A DNA stretch of 64,000 bases from Streptomyces sp. 135 (GTDB lineage Bacteria > Actinomycetota > Actinomycetes > Streptomycetales > Streptomycetaceae). Location: contig NZ_CP075691.1 in NCBI RefSeq assembly GCF_020026305.1, forward strand, positions 1,922,001-1,986,000, written 5' to 3'. The notes under the pieces are model-generated. The model was given only the letters and a program-made list of their open reading frames with translations. It had not been told where the DNA came from and ran no database searches. A program made the position numbers and the translations under genes. Positions 44,323 through 53,183 of the stretch are shown here, one piece after another (position 1 is the stretch's first letter; each line of letters opens with the position of its first letter).

Positions 44323-45594
44323 GTGACCATCACCCAGCCCGACCTGAGCGTCTTCGAGACCCTGGAGTCGGAGGTGCGCAGCTACTGCCGCGGTTGGCCT
44401 ACGGTCTTCGACCGCGCGCAGGGCAGCCGCATGTTCGACGAGGACGGCCACGAGTACCTCGACTTCTTCGCCGGGGCCGGTTCGCTCAACTACGGGCACA
44501 ACAACCCGGTCCTCAAACGCGCGCTCATCGACTACCTGGAGCGCGACGGGGTCGTGCACGGCCTCGACATGTCGACGTCCGCCAAGCGCGCCTTCCTGGA
44601 GTCGTTCCAGAACATCATCCTGCGCCCGCGCGACCTGCCGTACAAGGTCATGTTCCCGGGCCCGACGGGCACCAACGCCGTGGAGTCGGCGCTGAAGCTG
44701 GCCCGCAAGGTCAAGGGCCGCGAGTCGATCGTGTCGTTCACGAACGCCTTCCACGGCATGTCGCTCGGCTCCCTCGCGGTGACCGGCAACGCCTTCAAGC
44801 GGGCGGGCGCCGGTATCCCGCTGGTGCACGGCACGCCGATGCCGTTCGACAACTACCTCGACGGCCAGACGCCCGACTTCATCTGGTTCGAGCGGCTCCT
44901 GGAGGACCAGGGCTCCGGTCTCAACCAGCCCGCCGCCGTCATCGTCGAGACGGTGCAGGGCGAGGGCGGCATCAACGTCGCCCGCGCCGAGTGGCTGCGC
45001 AAGCTCGCCGACGTGTGCGAGCGCTGGGACATGCTCCTGATCGTCGACGACATCCAGATGGGCTGCGGCCGCACCGGCGCCTTCTTCTCCTTCGAGGAGG
45101 CGGGCATCACGCCGGACATCGTGACGGTGTCGAAGTCGATCAGCGGCTACGGCATGCCGATGTCGCTCTGCCTGTTCAAGCCGGAGCTCGACGTGTGGGA
45201 GCCGGGCGAGCACAACGGCACCTTCCGCGGCAACAACCCGGCGTTCGTCACGGCCGCCGCCGCGCTTGAGACGTACTGGACCGACGGTTCGGCGATGGAG
45301 AAGCAGACCCGCGCCCGCGGCGAGCAGGTCGAGCAGGCGCTGAGCGCGATCGTCGACGAGAACCGCGCCGAGATCAAGGAGTTCCGCGGCCGCGGCCTGG
45401 TCTGGGGCATCGAGTTCCTGGACAAGGAGCGCGCGAGCGCCGTGGCGAAGCGGGCCTTCGAACTGGGCCTGCTGATCGAGACCTCCGGCCCCGAGGGCGA
45501 GGTCGTCAAGCTCCTCCCGGCGCTGACGATCACCCCGGACGAGCTGGACGAGGGGCTGCGCACGCTGGCCCGCGCGGTCCGCGAGACCGCCTGA
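44323..45594 (+). CDS. ectB: diaminobutyrate-2-oxoglutarate transaminase
   Basis: 423 aa from GTG 44323 with AGGAGA 6 bases ahead. Class III aminotransferase: FFAGAGSLNYGHNNPVLK, FPGPTGTNAVESALKLARK, FHGMSLGSLAVTGN, LLIVDDIQMGCGRTGAFFSFE and VSKSISGYGMPMS with PLP Lys271. It converts aspartate semialdehyde to L-2,4-diaminobutyrate with glutamate as donor. 95 bases separate it from ectA, the longest gap within the operon. Confidence 0.94.
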   Translation: MTITQPDLSVFETLESEVRSYCRGWPTVFDRAQGSRMFDEDGHEYLDFFAGAGSLNYGHNNPVLKRALIDYLERDGVVHGLDMSTSAKRAFLESFQNIILRPRDLPYKVMFPGPTGTNAVESALKLARKVKGRESIVSFTNAFHGMSLGSLAVTGNAFKRAGAGIPLVHGTPMPFDNYLDGQTPDFIWFERLLEDQGSGLNQPAAVIVETVQGEGGINVARAEWLRKLADVCERWDMLLIVDDIQMGCGRTGAFFSFEEAGITPDIVTVSKSISGYGMPMSLCLFKPELDVWEPGEHNGTFRGNNPAFVTAAAALETYWTDGSAMEKQTRARGEQVEQALSAIVDENRAEIKEFRGRGLVWGIEFLDKERASAVAKRAFELGLLIETSGPEGEVVKLLPALTITPDELDEGLRTLARAVRETA

Positions 45595-45647
45595 GCGAGC
45601 GACTGTCCGAGCCCCTCACACCGTAAGAGAAAAGGAACCACCACACC

Positions 45648-46052
45648 GTGATCGTCCGTTCGTTCAAGGACATTGAAGGCACCGACCGGCATGTGAAGGC
45701 CAAGTCGGGTACCTGGGAGAGCAAGCGCATCGTCCTCGCCAAGGAGCGTGTGGGGTTCTCCCTGCACGAGACGATCCTGTACGCGGGGACGGAGACGTCG
45801 ATGTGGTACGCCAACCACATCGAGGCCGTCGTCTGCACCAAGGGCGAGGCCGAACTGACCGACGACACGACCGGCGAGAAGTACACGATCACGCCGGGCA
45901 CCATGTATCTGCTCGACGGGCACGAGAAGCACACCATGCGGATCAAGGAGGACTTCCACTGCCTGTGTGTCTTCAACCCGCCCGTCACCGGTCGTGAGGA
46001 CCACGACGAGAACGGCGTGTACCCGCTGCTCACGGAGCCGGACCCGGTCTGA
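45648..46052 (+). CDS. ectC: L-ectoine synthase
   Basis: 134 aa from GTG 45648. Cupin fold with the EctC signature: [56 protein letters not shown] core ([25 protein letters not shown]), and [43 protein letters not shown]. It cyclises N-gamma-acetyl-diaminobutyrate to ectoine with loss of water. Metal-site residues (Glu, Tyr, His) are in place. Follows ectB by 53 bases. Confidence 0.94.
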   Translation: MIVRSFKDIEGTDRHVKAKSGTWESKRIVLAKERVGFSLHETILYAGTETSMWYANHIEAVVCTKGEAELTDDTTGEKYTITPGTMYLLDGHEKHTMRIKEDFHCLCVFNPPVTGREDHDENGVYPLLTEPDPV

Positions 46053-46104
46053 CCGCGACCTACATCCCGCACAGGGCCGTACGAGAGGAGAGGCAGGCAA
46101 CACC

Positions 46105-47004
46105 ATGACCACCGCACCCGAACGCACCATTGACCTGTACCCGACCCGAGGCGCCGAAGAGGTGCTCATCGAACGCAAGGACCCGGTGGTGTGGTCCGAG
46201 CCGGGTGCCGAAGGGCCCATCGCGGCCGGGGATCTGGCGGGGTTCGAGCGGGACGGTTTCCTGGCCATCGACCAGCTGATCACCCCGGACGAAGTCGCCG
46301 TGTACCACGGCGAGCTGGAACGGCTCATGAACGATCCCGCGATGCGCGCGGACGAGCGTTCCATCGTCGAGCCGCGCTCGCAGGAGATCCGCTCGATCTT
46401 CGAGGTGCACAAGATCAGTGAGCTCTTCGGCAAGCTGGCCGCCGACCCGCGCGTGGTGGGCCGGGCCCGGCAGATCCTCGGCTCCGACGTGTACGTCCAC
46501 CAGTCCCGGATCAATGTGAAGCCGGGCTTCGGGGCCTCGGGGTTCTACTGGCACTCGGACTTCGAGACCTGGCACGCGGAGGACGGCCTGCCGAACATGC
46601 GCACCGTCTCGGTGTCGATCGCCCTGACGAAGAACCACGACACCAACGGCGGCCTCATGATCATGCCGGGGTCGCACAAGACGTTCCTCGGCTGTGCGGG
46701 CGCCACGCCGAAGGACAACTACAAGCGGTCGCTCCAGATGCAGGACGCGGGCATCCCGTCGAACGAGACGCTGACCCACCTCGCGTCCGACCACGGCATC
46801 CGCCTGTTCACCGGCGAGGCGGGCTCGGCCACGTGGTTCGACTGCAACGCCATGCACGGTTCCGGGGACAACATCACCCCGTATCCGCGGTCGAACGTCT
46901 TCATCGTCTTCAACAGCGTGGAGAACACCGCGGTCGAGCCGTTCGCGGCGCCCGTGCGCAGGCCCGAGTTCATCGGGGCGCGGGACTTCACCCCGGTCGG
47001 GTGA
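46105..47004 (+). CDS. ectD: ectoine 5-hydroxylase
   Basis: 299 aa from ATG 46105, GAGAGGAG ahead. Fe(II)/2-oxoglutarate dioxygenase of the PhyH family. Iron ligands H150 and D152 in FYWHSDFETWHAEDG and H251 in FDCNAMHGSGDN. The EctD signature segment FGASGFYWHSDFETWHAEDGLP is intact. SVSIALTKNHDTNGGLMIMPGSHKTF is also conserved. It converts ectoine to 5-hydroxyectoine. The operon ends here with a strong hairpin 6 bases on. Its presence means the strain can make both solutes. Confidence 0.94.
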   Translation: MTTAPERTIDLYPTRGAEEVLIERKDPVVWSEPGAEGPIAAGDLAGFERDGFLAIDQLITPDEVAVYHGELERLMNDPAMRADERSIVEPRSQEIRSIFEVHKISELFGKLAADPRVVGRARQILGSDVYVHQSRINVKPGFGASGFYWHSDFETWHAEDGLPNMRTVSVSIALTKNHDTNGGLMIMPGSHKTFLGCAGATPKDNYKRSLQMQDAGIPSNETLTHLASDHGIRLFTGEAGSATWFDCNAMHGSGDNITPYPRSNVFIVFNSVENTAVEPFAAPVRRPEFIGARDFTPVG

Positions 47005-47009
47005 GCTGA

Positions 47010-47070
47010 GGGCAGGACACGAGCCGGCCCGGCACCCCCCGTGGGCGCCGGGCCGGCTCGTGGCCTGCCC
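47010..47070. terminator. bidirectional terminator between ectD and the ene-reductase
   Basis: Outer arms GGGCAGG and CCTGCCC plus exact 16-base inner arms (47018-47033 with 47047-47062) form a long stem with a single mismatch (A-G). It stands between the two convergent stops, so it can serve both strands. Confidence 0.88.
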
Positions 47071-47075
47071 GCTCG

Positions 47076-48137
47076 CTACAGGGCGGGGTAGTCCGTGTAG
47101 CCCTTCTCCGTGCCGCCGTAGAAGGTCGCCGGGTCAGGCGTGTTGTACGGGCCCTCGGCCTTCAGGCGGGCCGGCAGGTCGGGGTTGGCGAGGAACAGCA
47201 CGCCGAACGCGATGACGTCCGCGGTGCCGTCCTCGACGAGGGCGAGCGCGTCGTGGCTCGTGGGGCCCTCGGTCTGCGGGTTCAGGAGGAACGTCCCGCC
47301 GAAGTCCTGCCGCAGCCGGGTGGTCAGCTCGCGGATCTCGCCGACCTCCATGACGTGCAGGTACGCGAGGTCGAGCGCGGCCAGCTCCTTGACCAGGGCG
47401 GTGTACGCCGGCTCGGGGTCGGGCTCGTTGATGTCGTTGAAGGGGTTGCCGGGCGAGATGCGGAAGCCGGTGCGGGCGGCGCCGATCTCGGCGGTGACGG
47501 CCTTGGCCACCTCCACGGCGAAGCGCAGGCGGTTCTCCACGGAGCCGCCCCACTCGTCGACGCGCCGGTTGGTGCCGGGCGCGAGGAACTGGTGGATCAG
47601 ATAGCCGTTGGCGCCGTGCAGCTCGACGCCGTCGAAGCCGGCGTCCACCGCGTTCCGCGCGGCGGCGGCGAAGTCGTCGATCGTGGCGCGGATCTCGGCG
47701 TCGGTCAGCTCACGCGGGGTGACGAAGTCCTTGGGGCCCTCGGCGGTGTAGACCTGGCCCTGGGGCTGTACGGGCGAGGGGGCGACGTTGACCAGTCCGT
47801 CGGGGAGCAGGACCGGGTGGCCGATGCGGCCCGCGTGCATGAGCTGGGCGAAGATCTTGCCGCCCGCCGCGTGCACGGCGTCGGTGACCTTGCGCCAGGC
47901 GGCGACCTGCTCGGCGCTGTGCAGGCCGGGGGTGTCCGGGTATCCCTGGCCGACCACAGAAGGCTGGATGGCCTCGCTGATGATCAGGCCCGCGGAGGCC
48001 CGCTGGGCGTAGTACTCAACGGACAAGTCGGTGGGAACACCGCCCTGACCTGCGCGGCTGCGGGTCATCGGGGCCATGGCTATGCGGTTGGCGAGCGGGG
48101 TGCCGGACAGGTCGATCGGGTCGAACGCGGTGGTCAT
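47076..48137 (-). CDS. alkene reductase (Old Yellow Enzyme family)
   Basis: 353 aa, ATG 48137. FMN-dependent OYE: IDLSGTPLANRIAMAPMTRSRA, FAQLMHAGRIGHPV, DFAAAARNAVDAGFDGVELHGANGYLIHQFLAPGTNRRVDEWGGSVENRLRFAVEV, LLNPQTEGPTSHDALALVEDGTADVIAFGVLFLANPDLPARL. The classical type (A-P-M-T-R-S-R) reduces activated C=C bonds with NADPH. Typical role is defence against electrophiles. Divergent from a MarR regulator, with two palindromes in the shared promoter region. Confidence 0.9.
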   Translation of the reverse strand: MTTAFDPIDLSGTPLANRIAMAPMTRSRAGQGGVPTDLSVEYYAQRASAGLIISEAIQPSVVGQGYPDTPGLHSAEQVAAWRKVTDAVHAAGGKIFAQLMHAGRIGHPVLLPDGLVNVAPSPVQPQGQVYTAEGPKDFVTPRELTDAEIRATIDDFAAAARNAVDAGFDGVELHGANGYLIHQFLAPGTNRRVDEWGGSVENRLRFAVEVAKAVTAEIGAARTGFRISPGNPFNDINEPDPEPAYTALVKELAALDLAYLHVMEVGEIRELTTRLRQDFGGTFLLNPQTEGPTSHDALALVEDGTADVIAFGVLFLANPDLPARLKAEGPYNTPDPATFYGGTEKGYTDYPAL

Positions 48138-48161
48138 CAGGACTCCCGGGCAGGTTTTATG

Positions 48162-48217
48162 TGGTCGGCCAACCATCTGGCCGGGCTTCACTGTAACGCA
48201 TTTCTTGGCCGACCAAG
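48162..48217. promoter_or_regulatory. paired MarR-type operators between ene-reductase and marR
   Basis: TGGTCGGCCAA (48162-48172) and TTGGCCGACCA (48205-48215) are exact inverted copies. Each lies in a near-perfect palindrome (TGGTCGGCCAACCA and CTTGGCCGACCAAG, one mismatch each). One is near the ene-reductase start and the other nearer the marR start, as expected for a regulator repressing both directions. Confidence 0.75.
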
Positions 48218-48261
48218 GTAATCTTTTCGGAAGACGTCCAGTGACCAGCAGGAGCACCGTG

Positions 48262-48786
48262 ATGAAGGCCGACGCCCCGCAGACCGAACCGGCCGACCCC
48301 GCCTGTCCCCCGGGACTCCCCGCGGTGGCGGAGGCGGGCCCCGTCAGCCATGCGCTCAGCCGGGTGGCACGCCTGCACCGCATCGCGGCGGGCAAGGTCC
48401 TGAAGGGGGTCGGCCTCTATCCGGGCCAGGAGTTCGTGATGATGCACCTGTGGGATGCCGGTCCGGTCCGGCAGTCCGAGCTCATCAAGGCGGTCGACCT
48501 CGACCCGTCGACAGTCACGAAGATGCTCCAGCGCCTGGAGCAGGCCGGGCACGTGCGGCGCCGCCCCGACCCGGCCGACCGCCGGGCCGTGCTCGTCGAG
48601 GCCAGTGACGCCAGCTGCGGCCTGCTGGCCCAGGTGGAGCGCGCCTGGGGACAACTGGAAGGGCACACGCTCGCCGGTCTCGACGAGGACGAGCGCACCA
48701 CACTCCTTCACCTGCTCACCCGGGTGGAGACCAACCTCTGCACGGAGACCGCGGACTGCCCGGAACGCCGGGCGTCCGACGGCTGA
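48262..48786 (+). CDS. MarR-family transcriptional regulator
   Basis: 174 aa from ATG 48262, AGGAG 7 bases ahead; GTG 48241 is a possible earlier start. Winged HTH: LYPGQEFVMMHLWDAGPVRQSELIKAVDLDPSTVTKMLQRLEQAGHVRRRPDPADRRAVLVEASDASCGLL. Two Cys in the C-terminal tail (NLCTETADC) and one in SCGLL could sense electrophiles or oxidants, which would fit control of an ene-reductase (inference). Probable repressor of the divergent OYE gene and of itself. Confidence 0.88.
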   Translation: MKADAPQTEPADPACPPGLPAVAEAGPVSHALSRVARLHRIAAGKVLKGVGLYPGQEFVMMHLWDAGPVRQSELIKAVDLDPSTVTKMLQRLEQAGHVRRRPDPADRRAVLVEASDASCGLLAQVERAWGQLEGHTLAGLDEDERTTLLHLLTRVETNLCTETADCPERRASDG

Positions 48787-48806
48787 ACCCCGACGGGGAG
48801 CGGTCG

Positions 48807-49871
48807 TCAGCCGGACAGCACGTCGAGGAGCCGGTCCACGTCCGCCTCCGTGTTGTACAGGTGGAACGACGCCCGCAGATGCCCGGCGCGGGCCGAGGTG
48901 ACGACCTTGGCGCGGGCCAGCTCCGGCTGACGCCCGCCGAGGCCGGGCACCGCCACGATGGGGGACGTCCCGGGCACGGGGGCGTGACCCAGCTCCGCGA
49001 GGCCCGCGCGGTAACGGGCGGCGAGGGCCGTGTCGTGGGCGTGCACGGCCTCGACGCCTACCTCCTCCAGGACCGCGAGCGCGGCCGCCGCCCCGTGATA
49101 GGCGAGAAAGGCCGGTCCCTCGTCGAACCTGCGGGCGTCCGGGGCGAGTGCGGTCAGCGGCCCGTACGTCGAGTTCCAGGTGTCGGCCGCCGCGAGCCAG
49201 CCGCCGTGCAGCGGGATCAGGGACTCCTGCGCCGCCTCGCTCACCGTGAGGAACTGCGTGCCGCGCGGGCACAGCAGCCACTTGTAGGCGCCGGTGACGG
49301 TGTAGTCGTACAACCCCGCGTCGAACGGCAGCCAGCCCACCGCCTGCGTGGCGTCGACGAGCGTACGGGCGCCGTGCGCGGCCGCGGCCTCCCGCACCGC
49401 CGCCAGATCCGCGGTCCTGCCGTCGGCCGACTGGACGGCGGAGAAGGCGACGAGCGCGGTGCCGGGGCGCACGGCTTCCGCGAGGGACTCCAGCGGCACG
49501 TAGCGCGGCCGGAGGTCGCCCCGTACGACGAAGGGGTTCACGACGGACGCGAACTCGCCCTCGGGGAGGAGGACTTCGGCGCCGGGCGGCAGCGAGGCCG
49601 CGATCAGCCCGACGTGCGTGGCGACCGAGGCGCCGGTGGCCACGCGCCCCGGATCCACGCCGACGAGCCGCGCGAAGGAGGCGCGGGCCTCGTCGACGAC
49701 CTCGAAGTCCCCCGCCCCGCCGGGCCTGCCCTCGCCCAGCCCGGCGACGAGCGCGCCCACGGCCTCGCTCGCGCGGCGCGGCAGCAGGCAGCAGCTCGCG
49801 GTGTTCAGATACGCCGATGTGGGCGTGAACTCGGTGCGACGGACGTCATTGATCCCCATGGTGATCGCCAT
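48807..49871 (-). CDS. class V PLP-dependent aminotransferase/desulfurase-like protein
   Basis: 354 aa from ATG 49871; a second ATG at 49859 is possible. Fold-type I: YLNTASCCLLPRRASEAV, LVDATQAVGWLPFDAGLYDYTVTGAYKWLLCPRGTQFLTV with PLP Lys197, and LHGGWLAAADTW. C-terminal RASFHLYNTEADVDRLLDVL. The group includes cysteine desulfurase-like and isopenicillin-epimerase-like proteins; no active-site Cys loop of a desulfurase is evident. Starts 12 bases after the DsbA-like gene, so they form an operon. Confidence 0.82.
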   Translation of the reverse strand: MAITMGINDVRRTEFTPTSAYLNTASCCLLPRRASEAVGALVAGLGEGRPGGAGDFEVVDEARASFARLVGVDPGRVATGASVATHVGLIAASLPPGAEVLLPEGEFASVVNPFVVRGDLRPRYVPLESLAEAVRPGTALVAFSAVQSADGRTADLAAVREAAAAHGARTLVDATQAVGWLPFDAGLYDYTVTGAYKWLLCPRGTQFLTVSEAAQESLIPLHGGWLAAADTWNSTYGPLTALAPDARRFDEGPAFLAYHGAAAALAVLEEVGVEAVHAHDTALAARYRAGLAELGHAPVPGTSPIVAVPGLGGRQPELARAKVVTSARAGHLRASFHLYNTEADVDRLLDVLSG

Positions 49872-49882
49872 GGGGTCAACTC

Positions 49883-50611
49883 TTATACGTCTCGGCCGCT
49901 TTGCGGAACCGCGCATCCGTCGGGTCCGCACGCGTCGCCCTCGCCGGCGTCCGCGAGGGTGGTCAGCGGTGAACGCTCGCCCCACGCCTGCTCAAGGGCC
50001 TGCGTGAAGACCTCGGCGGGCTGGGCGCCGGAGATGCCGTACTTGCGGTCGAGGACGAAGAACGGTACGCCGTTCGCGCCCAGTTCGGCGGCCTCGCGCT
50101 CGTCGGCGCGGACGTCCTCGGCGTACTTGGCGGGGTCGGCGAGGACGGCACGCACCTCGTCCGCGTCAAGACCGGCCTCGACGGCGACCTCGACGACGCG
50201 CCCCTCGTCCTCGAAGACGGACCGCTCCTCGGCGAAGTTCGCGCGGTAGAGGAGGCCGATCAACTCGTCCTGCCTGCCGCGCTCCTTGGCGAGGTGCAGG
50301 ACGCGGTGCATGTCGAAGGTGCTGCCGTGGTCGCGGCCCTCGGTGAGGTAGTCGAGGCCCTCGGCCGCGGCGTTCTCCCCGAGCCGCCGCTCGCCCTCGC
50401 GGGCCTGCTCCTCGGTCATGCCGTACTTGCCCATGAGCATCGGGATGACGGGCCCGGAGTCGCCCTTGGCGCGGTTCGGGTCCAGCTCGAAGGAGCGGTG
50501 CACGACCTCGACGCCGTCACGGTGCGGGAAGGCGGCGAGGGCCTTCTCGAAGCGGGCCTTGCCCACGTAGCACCAGGGGCAGGCGATGTCGCTCCAGATC
50601 TCGACGCGCAT
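49883..50611 (-). CDS. DsbA-family oxidoreductase (FrnE-like)
   Basis: 242 aa, ATG 50611. Thioredoxin fold with C11-P-W-C14 in WSDIACPWCYVGKARFEKAL, an all-alpha insertion, then GVPFFVLDRKYGISGAQPAEVFTQALEQAW. FrnE relatives are cytosolic DsbA-like proteins, some acting in polyketide (frenolicin) gene clusters, others in oxidative stress. The Cys-containing C-terminal tail (GDACGPDGCAVP) might bind metal. No signal peptide. Upstream of the class V aminotransferase, 11 bases apart. Confidence 0.88.
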   Translation of the reverse strand: MRVEIWSDIACPWCYVGKARFEKALAAFPHRDGVEVVHRSFELDPNRAKGDSGPVIPMLMGKYGMTEEQAREGERRLGENAAAEGLDYLTEGRDHGSTFDMHRVLHLAKERGRQDELIGLLYRANFAEERSVFEDEGRVVEVAVEAGLDADEVRAVLADPAKYAEDVRADEREAAELGANGVPFFVLDRKYGISGAQPAEVFTQALEQAWGERSPLTTLADAGEGDACGPDGCAVPQSGRDV

Positions 50612-50715
50612 GTGTGGCTTCTCTCCAGGTCGTGCGGTACGCGGACACGGGGGTACGCGGATGGCCGGTGCGGAGGCAGCCTCCGCTCACGGCGTCAACG
50701 TACGGGCAAAGCGGC

Positions 50716-51090
50716 TCATTCCCCCGCCGTGAACTTTTCCGCGTTCGCGCGGATCCAGGTGCGCAGGTGGGCCAGCGGCTCCAGGGCGCCGCGGCCCAGG
50801 TCGGTCAGTTCGTAATCGACGCGGGGCGGGACCTCCGCGCGGACCGTGCGCAGGACCAGGCCGTGGTCCTCCAGGCGGCGCAGGGTCTGGGTGAGCGCCT
50901 TGGGACTGACGCCCTCCAGCTTGCGGCGCAGCTCGCCGAAGCGGCACGGGCCGTCCGCGAGGGCCGTGATGGCGAGACCCGTCCATTTGTGGACGAGCAG
51001 CTCCCAGACCGCGCGGCCGGGGCAGAGCAGGCCGTAGATGTCGTGGGGCGTGTGGGGAGAGGGGCCGGTGTACGTGGGCTGACCAGTCAT
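50716..51090 (-). CDS. HxlR-family winged-helix regulator
   Basis: 124 aa, ATG 51090. HxlR features: CPGRAVWELLVHKWTGLAITALADGPCRFGELRRKLEGVSPKALTQTLRRLEDHGLVLRTVRAEVPPRVDYELTDLGRGALEPLAHLRTWIRANAEKF. One N-terminal Cys in LLCPGR, the place where redox-sensing HxlR proteins have theirs. Divergent from the Gfo/Idh/MocA gene; the intergenic region has a TTTCGAAA palindrome and a GTTAC/GTAAC repeat. Confidence 0.88.
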   Translation of the reverse strand: MTGQPTYTGPSPHTPHDIYGLLCPGRAVWELLVHKWTGLAITALADGPCRFGELRRKLEGVSPKALTQTLRRLEDHGLVLRTVRAEVPPRVDYELTDLGRGALEPLAHLRTWIRANAEKFTAGE

Positions 51091-51092
51091 GG

Positions 51093-51126
51093 TTTCGAAA
51101 ATATAGTTACGGCCCTTGCGGGTAAC
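51093..51126. promoter_or_regulatory. putative operator between hxlR and the Gfo/Idh gene
   Basis: TTTCGAAA (51093-51100) is an 8-base palindrome next to the hxlR start. GTTAC (51106-51110) and GTAAC (51122-51126) form an inverted repeat 11 bases apart. The region is unusually AT-rich for the window. It lies between two divergent starts, so it may bind the HxlR protein. Confidence 0.5.
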
Positions 51127-51153
51127 CACGCGGTCCGCCTTACCGTCCCGATC

Positions 51154-52296
51154 ATGACTTCCACCGCTGTCTCCCCCTTGGGCTCCCCCGTCCGCGTCGG
51201 CCTCGTCGGCCTGTCCGCCCGCGGCGGCTGGGCGCCCCGCTCCCACCTGCCCGCGCTGTCCGCCCTGAAGGGGTACGAACTGCGTGCCCTGTCCGCGTCG
51301 AGCGAGGCCTCCGCGCGGGCCGCGGCCGAGAAGTACGGCGTACCGCTGGCCTTCGGGTCGACCGAGGAACTCGTCCGCAGCGATCAGGTCGACCTCGTCG
51401 TGGTGAGCGTGCGCCTGCCGCTGCACCGCGAGGTGGTCCTCGCCGCGCTCGGCGCGGGCAAGGCGGTGCTCTGCGAGTGGCCGCTCGGCAACGGCCTCGC
51501 CGAGGCCGAGGAGCTGGCGGCGGCCGCGGAACGGGCGGGGGTGCGGACGTTCGTGGGGCTCCAGGCCCGGTCGGCGCCCGCCGTCCGGTACGTCCGGGAG
51601 CTGGTCGCCGACGGCTACGTGGGCGAGGTCCTTTCGACCAGCCTGGTGGCCTCGGGGCGGGGGTGGGGGCCGGTCTTCGAGCCGGGCGCCGCGTACCTGC
51701 TGGACGAGACGAACGGGGCGACCATGCTGACGATCCCCTTCGGGCACACCGTCGACGCGGTGACCATGGCGCTCGGGGAGTTCACCGAGGTCTCCGCGAC
51801 CTCGGCGACGCGGCGGCCCGTCGTGCGGGAGGCGGGCACGGGGCGCACCGCGCCGATGACGGCCGCCGACCAGATCGCCGTCTCGGGGCGCCTGGAGTCG
51901 GGTGCCGTCGTCTCGGCCCACTTCCGGTCGGGGCTGTCACGCGGCACGGACTTCCACTGGGAGATCAACGGCACGGAGGGAGACCTCGTCGTCACCGGTG
52001 ACTCCGGCCACCTCCAGCAGGCGGCGGTGACCGTGCGCGGCGGGCGCGGCGCGGACACGGGCCTCGCGGAACTACCCGTGCCCGAACGCCACTTCGGGGT
52101 GCCGGAGCTGGACGGACTGCGCGGGGCTCCGTCGTACGAAGTGGCGTACAACGTCGGCGCGCAGTACGCCCAGGTCCTCGCCGACCTGACGCAGGGCACC
52201 GCCCACGCGCCGGACTTCGGGCACGCGGTGCGGCGCCAGCGGCTGCTGGACGCGATCGGGCGGGCGGCGGCCACGGGGGCCCGGGTGCACGTCTAG
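51154..52296 (+). CDS. Gfo/Idh/MocA family oxidoreductase
   Basis: 380 aa from ATG 51154. N-terminal Rossmann domain: VRVGLVGLSARGGWAPRSHLPAL for NAD(P), VDLVVVSVRLPLHREVVLAALGAGKAVLCEWPLGNGLAEAEELAAAAERAGV with the W-P variant of the usual E-K-P motif, then FVGLQARSAPAVRYVRELVADGYVGEV. The C-terminal beta-sheet domain binds substrate: FGHTVDAVTMALGEF, WEINGTEGDLVV. The usual catalytic Lys of EKP is replaced by Trp here, as in Gal80/YvaA-like regulators, so the enzymatic role is uncertain. Confidence 0.85.
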   Translation: MTSTAVSPLGSPVRVGLVGLSARGGWAPRSHLPALSALKGYELRALSASSEASARAAAEKYGVPLAFGSTEELVRSDQVDLVVVSVRLPLHREVVLAALGAGKAVLCEWPLGNGLAEAEELAAAAERAGVRTFVGLQARSAPAVRYVRELVADGYVGEVLSTSLVASGRGWGPVFEPGAAYLLDETNGATMLTIPFGHTVDAVTMALGEFTEVSATSATRRPVVREAGTGRTAPMTAADQIAVSGRLESGAVVSAHFRSGLSRGTDFHWEINGTEGDLVVTGDSGHLQQAAVTVRGGRGADTGLAELPVPERHFGVPELDGLRGAPSYEVAYNVGAQYAQVLADLTQGTAHAPDFGHAVRRQRLLDAIGRAAATGARVHV

Positions 52297-52397
52297 GCTC
52301 GTCCGGCCGAACACGGGCCGAGCCGGGGCCCGAGCGAGGCGAGGGCCGGTGCCCCAATCGAGTTGACCGCCCCGGCGGGCGGTGCTGGAGTCGGCAC

Positions 52398-53138
52398 GTG
52401 GACAGCATCCCCGCCAACCGGCGGCTCTGGAACCGGATCAGCAGCGCCTACCAGCACGAGCACGACCCGCGCATCGGGGCCGCACCCCGGCTGTGGGGCA
52501 TGTACTCGATCCCCGACGCGCACCTGCACGCCCTGGGCGACGTCACCGGCAAGCGCGTCCTCGAACTCGGCTGCGGCGCCGGCCAGTGGTCCAGGGCGCT
52601 CGCCGCCGAGGGCGCCACCGTGGTCGGGCTCGACCTGTCCGAAGCCCAACTCGCCGCCGCGGCCCGCGCTATGGGGGCGGCCCGCTATGCGCTGGTGCAA
52701 GGCGCCGCCGAACGGCTCCCCTTCGCCGACGGCAGCTTCGACCTGGTGTTCTGCGACTTCGGTGGGCTCAGCTGGGCGCCCCCGCACCTGGCCGTCCCGC
52801 AGGCCGCACGCGTCCTGGGCCCAGGCGGGCGCCTGGTGTTCAACGTCGCCAGCCCGTGGTTCGAAGCCTGCTACGACGAAGCCGCCGGCCGCGCGACCAC
52901 GACGCTGCGGCAGGACTACTTCGGGCTGCACACCATCGCCGAAGGCGACGGCGCGACCAGCTATCAGCTCACCTACGGCGACTGGGTCAGGGTCCTGCGC
53001 GGCGCGGGTCTCGTCATCGACGACCTCATCGAACCGCGGCCCGAACCGGGAACTCTCAACGGCTACAACGAGACCGACCCGCCCGACTGGGCACACCGCT
53101 GGCCGGCGGAACTGCTCTGGGTGACCCACAAACCGTAG
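52398..53138 (+). CDS. class I SAM-dependent methyltransferase
   Basis: 246 aa from GTG 52398. Rossmann-fold methyltransferase of the UbiE/Methyltransf_11 type: motif I VLELGCGAGQWSRALAAEGATVVGLDLSEAQLAAAARAMGA, motif II LPFADGSFDLVFCDFGG, motif III AARVLGPGGRLVFNVASPWFE. The N-terminal lead helix reads NRRLWNRISSAYQHEH. The substrate is unknown; a small molecule is likely. Stands alone between two unrelated gene pairs. Confidence 0.88.
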   Translation: MDSIPANRRLWNRISSAYQHEHDPRIGAAPRLWGMYSIPDAHLHALGDVTGKRVLELGCGAGQWSRALAAEGATVVGLDLSEAQLAAAARAMGAARYALVQGAAERLPFADGSFDLVFCDFGGLSWAPPHLAVPQAARVLGPGGRLVFNVASPWFEACYDEAAGRATTTLRQDYFGLHTIAEGDGATSYQLTYGDWVRVLRGAGLVIDDLIEPRPEPGTLNGYNETDPPDWAHRWPAELLWVTHKP

Positions 53139-53183
53139 GTTCCGCCGCGCCGAGACGCGCAGACCCCCCTCGCCGGCCGCCGG

